A DNA stretch of 64,000 bases from Schlesneria sp. DSM 10557 (lineage in GTDB: Bacteria > Planctomycetota > Planctomycetia > Planctomycetales > Planctomycetaceae), in the NCBI RefSeq assembly GCF_041860085.1, contig NZ_CP124747.1, positions 62,001-126,000 on the forward strand, written 5' to 3'. The notes beneath the pieces are model-generated. The model saw only the letters and a program-made list of their open reading frames with translations, was not told where the DNA came from and did no database searches. Made by a program: the position numbers and the translations under genes. Shown here one piece after another: positions 1 to 10,300 of the stretch; the stretch's first letter is position 1, and each line of letters opens with the position of its first letter.

Positions 1-48
1 AAGCGGGCAAAAGAGCGATCGGTCCACTGAAGCAAGGCAAGGACGCCG

Positions 49-852
49 ATGGCTGGATTTCATACACACATCACCGTCAGCACTCTCGTTGGAGCAGGCT
101 ATGCCTACTTCGGAGCAACGGCCCTGGAACTGCCCATCTCGACTTGCCTGATTGGCGGAGGACTCTGTTCCATCTCCGGGATGATGCCCGATCTCGATAG
201 CGATCGAGCGGTTCCCGCGCGCGAGACACTCAGTTTCCTCGCCGCAGTGGCTCCGATGCTGCTGTTCTATCGGTTCGAGTACGAAGGACTTCCCACAGAA
301 CACATTCTGCTGTTCGGTGCACCGCTCTATCTGCTGATCCGATTCGGCTTCGGCGAAATGTTGAAGGTGACGGTCCACCGCGGAATGTTTCACAGTATTC
401 CGGCGGCATTCATCGCGGGGCTGATCGCCTATCTCATTTGCGATACCGGGATCAGTCTCGGACGCGAGTTCAAAGGCTTCGGAGCGGTCATCGGGTATCT
501 GGTCCACTTGATTCTCGATGAGATGTGGGCGGTCGAGGTCCGCACGGGCCGAATTCGCTTCAAGAAATCGTTTGGCACGGCACTGAAACTGTTCGGCAAT
601 GTGGGAAGTGCGAACTCAGCCACGTGGGCACTCTTGATTGGTCTGACGATTTTTGCGGCCAATGACCAGGGGCAGCCCGACATTGTGGCTCCGTTCCGGT
701 ACGAGGATCCGCAAAAGCTGGTTCCGACGGACACCCCTTTCTATTCCACCCAAGCGATTCGAAACGTGAGTGCGCCGCGAAGTTCGCTGATCTTCCGTCA
801 GTCTTCGCAGCCACATCGGGATCAGAGACCTCACCGGGATATTGGATATTAA
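49..852 (+). CDS. YdjM-like membrane-bound metal-dependent hydrolase
   Basis: A 267-residue integral membrane protein of the YdjM/DUF457 family (predicted metal-dependent inner-membrane hydrolases; substrate unknown). Seen: conserved histidines at 5 and 7 near the N-terminus, an acidic PDLD motif at 47-50 after a Gly-rich membrane segment, the family motif HRGMFHS at 110-116, and GYLVHLILDE at 149-158, which together would supply the metal ligands. Hydrophobic stretches lie near residues 14-45, 62-75, 86-100, 117-132 and 143-157. The C-terminal 80 residues are soluble and not conserved as far as I can tell. The ATG is preceded by an AAGGA-like ribosome site and gives the family's normal start (MAGFHTHI). 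The reaction is not established for the family. Confidence 0.75.
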   Translation: MAGFHTHITVSTLVGAGYAYFGATALELPISTCLIGGGLCSISGMMPDLDSDRAVPARETLSFLAAVAPMLLFYRFEYEGLPTEHILLFGAPLYLLIRFGFGEMLKVTVHRGMFHSIPAAFIAGLIAYLICDTGISLGREFKGFGAVIGYLVHLILDEMWAVEVRTGRIRFKKSFGTALKLFGNVGSANSATWALLIGLTIFAANDQGQPDIVAPFRYEDPQKLVPTDTPFYSTQAIRNVSAPRSSLIFRQSSQPHRDQRPHRDIGY

Positions 853-961
853 CGGCAGCCAATGGAGCGGGCATCGCAATGACGGCGCTTCCGGGCAGGC
901 CATTGGAGCAATCAGAATCGCCTTCGTCGTGGACGATTAGTCGAGAGCAAGGATTGAGATC

Positions 962-1882
962 ATGACGGGATTGGGCGGGGTCACAGTATACGACGGGGTG
1001 ATGGCGCTAATTGTCTTATTCACCACGGTGCATGGCTTCTGGAAAGGAGCCACATGGCAGATCGCGCCCATTATGTCCCTTGTTCTGGGCTATATGGTCG
1101 CGATGCCCATGTCCGTGACGATGGCTCACTATTTTGGTGATCCTCCGCAGAACCGGTTGTTTGCTCTGGTCACGATTTATATCGCCGTCTCGATGGTGGT
1201 GTATCTGCTGGTGCGATCCTTCCGTGAAGGGATTGAACGAGCGAAGCTGACGGAACTCGACCGGCACCTCGGGGCGTTGCTGGGGGCTCTGAAAGGGGTT
1301 CTGCTGACGCTTTCCATCACCGTAATCCTGATTATCTATTCGACGGTCGCCCGAGACCTGATCCTCAAGTCCGAGAGCAGCACGATCGCCGCGAAGATCA
1401 TCAACGCCGTCTATCCAATCCTCCCCAAGGCGATGCATCAGATTTTGCGGCCTTATCTGCGTCAGTTGGACAACGAATTGCCGCTCGACCTGAATGTTGA
1501 TGATGACGGCCAATTGAACAATACGCTTCTGCCGGAGCGTCGTATGTCGTTGACTCCGACAAGTTCCGCGACCAGTACATCGACCGGTTCGGGACGCTCA
1601 AGCTTTGATGATTTCCTGCCCGATTCACGCACTCGGGATGAGGGCGACGACGATGACGACTTGTATGGGCTCCCTCCGGCCCGTACACCGCGTCGCTCAA
1701 TCGTGCCTGTCGAAGAATACGATTCACGAAGTATTCGTGAAGCGGCAACGCGTACCGACCGTCGCCCCACGAGTCAGTATGACTATGACTTCGATGAACC
1801 CCCACCGCGCGGGCAGCGGCCCCTGGTGCCCACACCGGCTGATGCGGATGACGACGATCCATTCCTTCCGAAACGCCCCTAA
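962..1882 (+). CDS. CvpA-like membrane protein with acidic C-terminal tail
   Basis: A 306-residue protein with a CvpA-type N-terminal half: four hydrophobic segments near residues 9-27, 31-55, 68-85 and 108-130 and the characteristic YDGVMALIV...HGFWKGATWQ opening. CvpA proteins are inner-membrane proteins first tied to colicin V production. Residues from about 185 onward form a Ser/Thr, Asp, Arg and Pro-rich tail with runs of Asp, probably disordered and cytoplasmic. The gene follows the YdjM-like gene by 109 bp on the same strand and ends just before a strong hairpin, so the two may be one transcription unit. Function in planctomycetes is unknown. Confidence 0.7.
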   Translation: MTGLGGVTVYDGVMALIVLFTTVHGFWKGATWQIAPIMSLVLGYMVAMPMSVTMAHYFGDPPQNRLFALVTIYIAVSMVVYLLVRSFREGIERAKLTELDRHLGALLGALKGVLLTLSITVILIIYSTVARDLILKSESSTIAAKIINAVYPILPKAMHQILRPYLRQLDNELPLDLNVDDDGQLNNTLLPERRMSLTPTSSATSTSTGSGRSSFDDFLPDSRTRDEGDDDDDLYGLPPARTPRRSIVPVEEYDSRSIREAATRTDRRPTSQYDYDFDEPPPRGQRPLVPTPADADDDDPFLPKRP

Positions 1883-1898
1883 CCCAGCCTATTCTTCC

Positions 1899-1943
1899 TT
1901 GCTCGGGGCGGTTCCCGACGTGAACCGCCCCGAGCAATTCTTT
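1899..1943 (+). terminator. Hairpin terminator after the CvpA-like gene
   Basis: Perfect 16-bp inverted repeat: arms 1899-1914 and 1922-1937 around a 7-nt loop, GC-rich (core GGGGCGG/CCGCCCC), followed by TTCTTTC. It starts 17 bp after the CvpA-like stop codon. The U-tract is short and interrupted, so it may work as an intrinsic terminator or only as a 3' stabilising stem. Confidence 0.65.
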
Positions 1944-2580
1944 CGTGCCTGGCCACGACCAGGAGCAACGCATGGTCGCGCGCTATTGGCGTGTCGTCGA
2001 TTTCGTCTGCGGAAGTACTCGGCGATTTAACCGACCTGGCCTGCACCGAGTGCTAGGCATTTTCTTTTCCCACAGCGGCAGTCGGGGTTGGCTCTGATCG
2101 TCTCCTGCAGACGACTTCGAGTGCACAGTCTACTCAGGTACCGTTCGTTTCCTGCGACGGATTGCTGCGCCGGCGAGGCAGAGCCCCGGTATCGTAAATC
2201 TTCCCTCCAGCACGTAGCGCGAGTACCCGCCGATGCACACCGCGCGAGTCCTGTGGATGTGAGCCACAGCGGATCGCCTTCTCCAAGGTAGCCCCCTTCG
2301 CGCGCTGTTCTCGACCGACTCGGGGTCGGGATTTTCCGGTATCGAGATGGCTGTGTGTAGAGATTCGATCTCCTCGCGCCGCGACACGCGTTCCGGATGT
2401 AGCGGTTTTAATGAATCGGTTGGCGGCGAAAGAAATACGCAAGTTGCACGCATCAAACGATTTGGGCAGAAATTTCGGTCGAGCAGGAATTATCGGCCTC
2501 GTTGAGTTTGATCGTGGGGTAATCCTGTCTAAATCTACCTGTTGCCCGCGTGCAACACTGCAACGCGACTTCTATACTGT
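1944..2580. other. Long gap upstream of pfaD, no gene supported
   Basis: About 640 bp between the CvpA-like hairpin and pfaD. Short open frames occur on both strands but overlap one another, have no recognisable motif and no ribosome site, so I do not call them. A TATACT box lies at 2573-2578 without a convincing -35 element. If it is a real -10 box, transcription would start near 2585 and pfaD would have to begin at the ATG at 2629. No tRNA or riboswitch fold was recognised. Confidence 0.4.
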
Positions 2581-4308
2581 ATGACTTCAGATTGGCGCAC
2601 CCACGAATCAGGGCATGTAGATTTCGAAATGGATCACACTTCACAGGTACCGCTCGGAAACTGGTCTGCGGCCGGCGGTTCAATAGCGATCGACTCCACT
2701 TCAGTTTCGGAGGCGGTGAGTGATCTTGATTCGCCACTGATGATCGTCAACACGGTTCAGGGACTCGGTCTGGCCCGTGGCGGTGACGCCCAGTTCGGCT
2801 CGAACGCTTCCAATCCCCAGTCGTATCCAATCCTGGGAATTGTGCCTCCCGTTCGGATGGAGATGCTGGGCGATGCCACGTTCCGGCAGGACCATGGCCT
2901 CCGGTTCAACTACGTCTCCGGCGCGATGGCGGCGGGAATCGGGTCGGCTGAGATCGCCGAAGAAATGTCCCGGCACGGTATGCTGGGAATTTTTGGCTCT
3001 GCGGGACTGGGACTCGCGCGGGTCGAAGAAGCCATTGATCGGTTGATTCCCGCCGGTCGACAGACCGTGGGAGCCAGCGACATCCCCTCAACTGACACGA
3101 GCCAGCGAGTCGGCTTCAATCTCATTCACAGCCCGAATGATCAAGGATTGGAGCGGGCCGTCGTGGATCTGTATCTGCGGCGGGGTGTCCGACTTGTCGA
3201 AGCCTCGGCGTTTCTGGACCTAACGCCCCACGTGGTCCGTTATCGCCTGCATGGGATTCATCGTCGTCCCGACGGCACGATCCACACACCGAATCGTATT
3301 ATCGCCAAGGTGTCACGAATCGAAGTGGGTTCGAAGTTCTTCGCTCCGGCTCCCGCCAGGATCCTGTCGCAGCTTGTTGAACGAGGTGAGCTGACGGCTG
3401 AGCAGGCATTGCTGGCCGAATCGGTTCCGGTCGCTCAGGACATGACGGCAGAAGCCGATTCCGGCGGGCACACTGATAACCGACCGGCGCTGACGCTGCT
3501 GCCAACTATTCTGGCTCTACGTGACCGGGCCGCGACGACCTACCGGTTTTCCCAGCCGCTGCGCGTTGGGGCGGCAGGGGGAATCGCCACTCCCGCGTCA
3601 GCCGCTGCCGCATTCGCGATGGGGGCAGCCTACATCCTGGTCGGTTCGGTGCAGCAGGCCTGCGTCGAATCAGGAACCTGCGATTCTGTTCGTCAGATGC
3701 TGGCGGAAGCAGAGCAGGCGGATGTGACGATGTGTCCCTGTGCAGACATGTTCGAGATGGGGGTCAAAGTGCAGGTCCTGAAGCGAGGAACCATGTTCCC
3801 CATGCGGGCTGCCAAGCTTTACGAAGTCTACCGGGCGTTTAAAGGAATCAACGAGATTCCTGCGGGCGAGCGGGAATGGCTCGAGAAGAATTTGTTTCGA
3901 ACAACGCTGGAAGAAGTCTGGCGGCAGACCGTCGACTATTTCAGCACCCGCGATCCGGCCCAGATTGATAAAGGGGAGCGGGATCCCAAGCATCAGATGG
4001 CGCTCATTTTTCGGTGGTATCTGGGGCAATCCTCGCGGTGGGCCAACTCGGGTGAGCCGTCCCGGAAGCTTGACTATCAAATCTGGTGTGGGCCCGCGAT
4101 GGGAGCGTTCAATGAATGGACTCGTGGAACATTCCTGGCTAAACCGGCCAATCGAAAAGTGGCGACCGTTGCTTGCAATTTACTCTACGGGGCGGCGGTC
4201 ATGCAGCGATTGAACATGCTACGAAGTCAGGGATTTGTAGTTCCTCCCGAGGCGGCCCGCGTCGAACCGCAAACTTCTGAAGTGCTTCGATCGCGATTCG
4301 GATTTTGA
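2581..4308 (+). CDS. pfaD: PfaD-family trans enoyl reductase of a PUFA/polyketide synthase
   Basis: A PfaD-type FMN-dependent enoyl reductase (nitronate monooxygenase/2-nitropropane dioxygenase fold), which in PUFA and related synthases acts in trans to reduce the enoyl-ACP intermediate. Seen: the opening LGNW...SPLMIVNTVQGLGLARGG, GSAGLGLARVEEAI, the FNLIHSPND element, the LTPHVVRYR block, SGGHTDNRP, the nucleotide-binding GAAGGIATP around residue 328, and the family C-terminal block with CESGTCDSVR, MCPCADMFEMGVKVQVLKRG and RAAKLYEVYR. The length, 575 residues, is normal for PfaD. ATGs at 2581 and 2629 and a TTG at 2542 are all possible starts; none has a good ribosome site, so the start is uncertain. 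The PfaA-type synthase follows 60 bp downstream. Confidence 0.9.
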   Translation: MTSDWRTHESGHVDFEMDHTSQVPLGNWSAAGGSIAIDSTSVSEAVSDLDSPLMIVNTVQGLGLARGGDAQFGSNASNPQSYPILGIVPPVRMEMLGDATFRQDHGLRFNYVSGAMAAGIGSAEIAEEMSRHGMLGIFGSAGLGLARVEEAIDRLIPAGRQTVGASDIPSTDTSQRVGFNLIHSPNDQGLERAVVDLYLRRGVRLVEASAFLDLTPHVVRYRLHGIHRRPDGTIHTPNRIIAKVSRIEVGSKFFAPAPARILSQLVERGELTAEQALLAESVPVAQDMTAEADSGGHTDNRPALTLLPTILALRDRAATTYRFSQPLRVGAAGGIATPASAAAAFAMGAAYILVGSVQQACVESGTCDSVRQMLAEAEQADVTMCPCADMFEMGVKVQVLKRGTMFPMRAAKLYEVYRAFKGINEIPAGEREWLEKNLFRTTLEEVWRQTVDYFSTRDPAQIDKGERDPKHQMALIFRWYLGQSSRWANSGEPSRKLDYQIWCGPAMGAFNEWTRGTFLAKPANRKVATVACNLLYGAAVMQRLNMLRSQGFVVPPEAARVEPQTSEVLRSRFGF

Positions 4309-4368
4309 GGCGACGCTGAAAACTTCGCTCTACACTGCATCTAATTTCCTTCTGTTCTGACAGGTCTT

Positions 4369-7300
4369 ATGAATCGTCAACAATCCCCGAATGAGCTCTC
4401 TGCCACTCAGCCGCCTCTCGCGATTGTGGGAATCAGTGCCCTGTTTCCCAAGGCTGCCAGTACAGAAGAGTTCTGGTCAAATATCCGTCGTGGAGTAGAC
4501 GCCATCACCGAGGTTCCTGCATCGCACTGGAGCCCCGATGAGTATTTCGATCCAAACCAGAAGACACCCGACATGACGTACGCACGTCGCGGCGGGTTCC
4601 TGTCACCGCTGGCGTTCGATCCCCTGGAATTCGGTATCTCTCCCAACAATCTTGAGGCGATCGATACGAGTCAGTTGCTGGGGATGGTGGGGGCCAAGCG
4701 AGCACTGGAAGATGCTGGTTACGGCGCGGGGCGCAAGTTTGACCGGTCTCGGGTGGGATGCATTCTGGGCGTCACGGGAACACTGGAAATGGTGATTCCT
4801 CTTGGTGCTCGACTCGGTCACCCTCGGTGGCGTAAGGCGCTCAAAGACGCGGGCGTCGCTGATGACGTGGCCAATGACGTTGTTGAACGGATTTCCCAGA
4901 GCTACGTCCCGTGGCAGGAAAACTCGTTCCCCGGACTGCTGGGCAATGTCGTTGCCGGACGAATTGCAAACCGGCTGGACCTGCACGGAACCAACTGCGT
5001 GGTCGACGCCGCGTGCGCCAGCTCGCTGTCTGCCATTCACCTTGCCGCGCTGGAACTGTGGACGGGGCGAAGCGATATGGTGGTCACTGGAGGGATCGAC
5101 ACCTTCAATGACATCTTCATGTTCATGTGCTTCAGCAAGACCCCTGCATTGTCGCCGACGGGTGATTCGAAACCTTTTTCAGACGAGGCAGACGGGACGA
5201 TTCTGGGTGAAGGGGTGGGCATGGTCGTGCTGAAGCGACTGGCCGATGCCCAGCGGGATGGGGACCGGGTCTATGCGGTTCTGAAAGGGATCGGAACGTC
5301 GAGCGATGGAGCGGGGAGTGCCGTCTACGCGCCCAAAGCAGAAGGACAGATTCGTTGTCTCAAGGACGCCTATCGCGTTGCAGGGGTCTCGCCCGACACC
5401 ATCGAACTGGTAGAAGCACACGGAACGGGAACGAAAGTCGGCGATGCAACCGAGGTCACCGGGCTGATCGATGTCTTTAAGTCGTCAGGACGACAGGGGA
5501 CCTGGTGCGCCGTGGGGTCCGTCAAGTCGCAGATCGGGCACACCAAGGCGGCCGCAGGTGCCGCTGGCGTGCTGAAAGCGGTTCTGGCGCTGCGTCATCG
5601 AGTGCTTCCTCCAACAATCAAGGTGAATCGCCCCCCCGCAGCTATGCTGGAACCGGGGTGTCCGTTTTATGTGAACACCGAAGCCCGGCCGTGGTTGAAA
5701 TCAGACAAGCATCCCCGCCGTGCCGGTGTCAGTGCGTTCGGCTTTGGGGGAAGCAACTTTCACTGTGTTCTGGAAGAATCGCCGCAGCAATCGGACGAGG
5801 CGGAATGGGACGGCGATGTGCAGGTGATTGCCCTCTCTGCCCCCAGCGTCAATGACCTGCTGGGTGAAGTCCGTACGAAGATGGGATCTCTGGACGGATC
5901 GGACTGGCGGCAGGTTCGAGGACTGGGTGCCGCGAGTCGAAGTCAATTCCGGGCGACCGATCCACATCGAATTCTGTTTGTCGTCGAACGAGACAAGACG
6001 GACCTGAAAGGGGTTCTCGCCAGTGCGCAGACCATGTTTGAGCGTGCACCCGAGAAAGCGAACTGGTCCACCCCGGACGGCGTCCATTACGGTAGTGGTG
6101 CCGCGGCCGGAAAGCTGGGAATGCTTTTCCCTGGCCAGGGATCTCAATATGTCGGGATGCTGCGAGAACTCGCTTGTCGTTTCCCCGTCATGCTGGATGT
6201 GCTCGCTGAGGCGAATGAAGTCTTCGCGAATGCTGTGACGCGGAATGATCAGGCCCCCCCGGATGAACGTCTGACGGATCTGATCTATCCATATCCCGCG
6301 TTTTCGCCCGAGGGGCGTTCGCGGCAAGACAGCGTGCTGCGGTCGACGCAAATCGCTCAGCCTGCGATTGGAGCAGTCAGCCTGGCGGCCCTGGCAGTAC
6401 TGGACCAGTTTGGTGTTCATCCGGAAGCGGTGGCAGGGCACAGTTATGGTGAGCTGACCGCGCTGTGTGCATCGCAGCGGTTCGGATCCCGTGCGCTTTA
6501 TCGGTTGTCCATGCTTCGCGGAACGTTGATGGCGGCGGCCCAGGAAGTGGATGGTGGTATGCTGGCGCTGGGGGCGCCACTAACCCAGATCGAGGCGGCG
6601 CTCAAAGAACTTTCGGTCGATCTTGTCGTGGCCAATCACAATAGTCCGACTCAGGTCGTCCTGTCCGGTCGCGTTCCCGAAATCGAGCGAGCCACGGAAC
6701 TCTTCGCTCGTCGAAATATCCGGGGCAAGAAGTTGTCGGTCGCTGCTGCCTTCCATAGTCCGCTGGTGGCGTCTGCCAGCCGAGCATTCCGACCTGTTCT
6801 GGATGAAGTCGAGTTCGCGCCGTCTCGCATGCCGGTATACGCAAACAGTACGGCTGCTGAATACCCCGCTGATCCGAATGCCGCGCGGGATTTGCTTGCG
6901 GCCCAGCTCGCCCGACCGGTTAACTTTGTCAGCGAAGTGGAACGGATGCACGCCGACGGGGTCCGCACGTTCCTGGAAGTAGGTCCCGGTGGGGTGCTTA
7001 CGGGTCTGGTGAATTCCATCCTGCAGGGGCGTGAGTACCGTGCCGTCTCGATCGATTCTTCCAGTGGTAAGAGAAGTGGTGTCATCGACCTGGCCAACGC
7101 ACTGGCGCAGGTCTCCTCCGTCGGGCACTCCGTTCGGTGGGACCGCTGGGATCCGAACGGCAAAGCCGCATCTGCGCAGAGTGAGTCGCGGCGAATGACC
7201 GTTCCGATTACCGGTGCCAACTACGTCAAACCACGCGCACCAATTCCGCCCCGAGCGACGGCTGCCTCTCTGGAAACCCCTCGACCGCCTGAACAGCCAC

Positions 7301-10300
7301 CACACAAAGATTCAAAGGGATCGGCCACGATCGCTCCGCCGCCACCGGTAGAAGCGCTAACATTACCGCAGCCGACTCCGCAGGCCATCGTCGCGCCTCG
7401 CGCGGCAGCCCCCAGCGTACCGAGCCCGGTCCCCGCTGCGGCTCCCGTTTCATCCATGTCCACTGAAGTCAGTCCGCCGATGAAGTTTACTCGCCCCGCC
7501 AATGCAGAGAATCTGTCCAGCGTCGCCAGAAAGTCGCCTGACGCGAGTTCGCTGGCGACGATTCAGCAGTTGCTCGAAGCGATGCAACGGATTCAGGCGG
7601 AAACCACCCGGTTGCATCAGCAGTTTCTGGAAGGCCAGGAAATTGCGTTCAAGACATTCGAGCGTTTGGCGCTGGGACAGTTCGGCGGTGAGATGGCGTC
7701 GAAACAGGCACCGATTTCACTGCGTCCCGCTGACACCCGTGCGCCGGTGATTCCGACGCGCGCGGAACAGTTGACGAAGGAAGCACCGGCGACGGCTTCG
7801 GTTCAGCCACCCGTGGCTCTTACCGTCACGTCCGAACCTCGACCAGCGAAAGTCGAATTGCCATTGCCCGCTGCGGCTCCACTGCCGCCAGCCGCGCCAC
7901 CGGCTTTTGCGGCTCAGCCAAAGAGCGTGACTCCGCCGGTCAGCCAACCGTCGGTCAGTGCATCCGTAGCGGCTCAGTCCGCCCCCGCTCAGCAGTTTAA
8001 GGCCGCACCTGAAGCGAAGTCTCTTCCCGTTTCCGCCCCAGTGAACGAACCTGCTGTTCGTTCTCAACTGGATGAAGTGATTTCTCGACTCGGGTCAACG
8101 GTCCTCGCGGTTGTTTCCGAGAAGACGGGATATCCGAAGGAAATGCTGAATCTGGAGATGAGTCTGGATCACGATCTGGGGATCGATTCGATCAAACGAG
8201 TCGAGATCCTGGCAACGCTCCAGGAGCGAGTGACCGACCTGCCCTCGTTTCAGCCGGATGAACTCGGGGCACTGCACACACTTCGCGATGTTGTGATTCT
8301 TGCTGAAGCGAGAACGTCATCCGCTCTTCCAACCTCACCCGCAGCGGGGCAGCCGACCACCGTTCCGATGCAGAAACTGGCCGCGGTCGAAACTCCCTTG
8401 CCACAGTCCCGATCGACCGTGTCCCGATCGACCGAGTCCAGCGGCTCGGACCTCGCATCCCCGTTTGGACAGACGGTCCTGGAAATCGTGTCGGAAAAGA
8501 CCGGCTATCCGACCGAGATGCTGAATCTCGAAATGAGCCTCGATCATGATCTGGGGATCGACTCCATCAAACGAGTTGAAATCCTGTCAGCCCTTCAAGA
8601 ACGCGTCCCCGATCTGCCCGCGTTTCAGTCTGAAGAACTGGGGGCGCTGCACACGCTCCGCGACGTCGTCGGACTCGCTCAATCCCGTTCGGCCGACGGG
8701 AAACCGCAAGTCGCCGTGATCGCTCCGCTCGCTGGACCGATTGAGGCTGCTGTGCCGCAGACCCCCAATGTGAGTTCCGCCGTGTCGGCACCGGCACCGG
8801 CGGCTTCGTCCTCTGGATCGCTGTTGTGGCCGGTTGTGCTGGCCATCGTGTCAGAGAATACTGGCTATCCCACCGAGATGCTGAATCTCGAAATGAGTCT
8901 TGATCATGACCTCGGAATCGACTCGATCAAGCGTGTTGAGATCCTGTCGGCGCTGCAAGAGCGGATCCCCGATCTCCCCGCATTCCAGCCCGACGAACTG
9001 GGGGCGCTGCACACGCTGAAGGACGTGGTGACTCTGGCCGATACCCGGTCGGGGGGGAGCGGCATCCCGTCCGCTGCCGTTGCGGAAAAAGCCTGTGAAC
9101 AATCTGAAACCGAGTCCGTTCCGGGGACTGCTGTCTCGCCAGGAAACGCGATAAATTCACTAATGGGACCCGTCGTGCTTGAGGTGGTCTCGGAGAAGAC
9201 GGGCTACCCGGCCGAAATGCTCAATCTGGACATGAGTCTCGACCACGATCTGGGTATCGACTCAATCAAACGAGTCGAGATCCTTTCGGCGCTGCAGGAA
9301 CGGGTCCCGAATCTTCCCGCGTTTCAGCCGGATGAACTTGGGGCCCTACATACTCTGCGGGACGTGGTGACGTTGGCGGACGCTCGCACGAACTCATCAC
9401 GCGGAACTGCGCCCCAGACCACGGGGCCTGTCGGCGCAACTGCTTCTCCTGTGAATGTGACTCCTGCGGCCACTCAGAAAAGTTCCACTTCAGAGAAACA
9501 GGGATCATTAGAACTTGCGCCGATCGTGCTGGCTGTCGTCTCAGAGAAGACCGGGTACCCGAGCGAGATGCTCAATCTGGAGATGAGTCTGGACCATGAC
9601 CTGGGGATCGACTCGATCAAGCGAGTTGAGATTCTTTCCGCCCTGCAGGAACGGGTACTGGATCTCCCCGCGTTTCAGCCGGACGAACTTGGCTCACTCC
9701 ATACCCTGCGAGATGTGGTCACACTCGCCGATGCGCGGACCAGAGGGGCGTCAGTCAGTGCGGCTTCTGCAGACGTGACAGTCACCCCTGCGAATTCCAT
9801 TGCCGCACCGGTGGAACCTCAGACTTCGGTGAAGAACGAATCCGCATCGCTGTGGCCGATTGTGCTGGAGGTCGTCTCGGAAAAGACGGGTTATCCGACC
9901 GAGATGCTGAATCTCACAATGAGCCTTGATCATGATCTGGGAATCGATTCGATCAAACGCGTCGAAATTCTTTCGGCAGTTCAGGAACGAGTTCCCGACC
10001 TTCCCGCGTTTCAGCCGGACGAGTTAGGGGCGTTGCAAACGCTGCATGATGTCGTGAGCCTGGCGGAAGCACGAGTCGCAGCGAGCAGCACCGCCGGGGC
10101 GACCCTGGCGCCTGCCTCCCATGCGGCAGCCAACGCTTCTGCTGTGGTCCAGGTCGTGCCCTCTCCAGCCCCGGCCCCGGTGACCGAACGTCCCGTGGCT
10201 GAACGCCAGCTTGTGCCGAGTCCCCGGATTCAGCGCAGCATCGTCCGACCTGTTGCTCTGGCGGCCGCTTCCGCACGACCAAAGCTCAAGCTGATGTCAG

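Noticed and set aside
8090-10075. ACP array read as a recombination artefact or assembly collapse
   Set aside because: Linkers differ between repeats, every serine is present and the frame stays open for 2772 codons; tandem ACPs are normal in PfaA.
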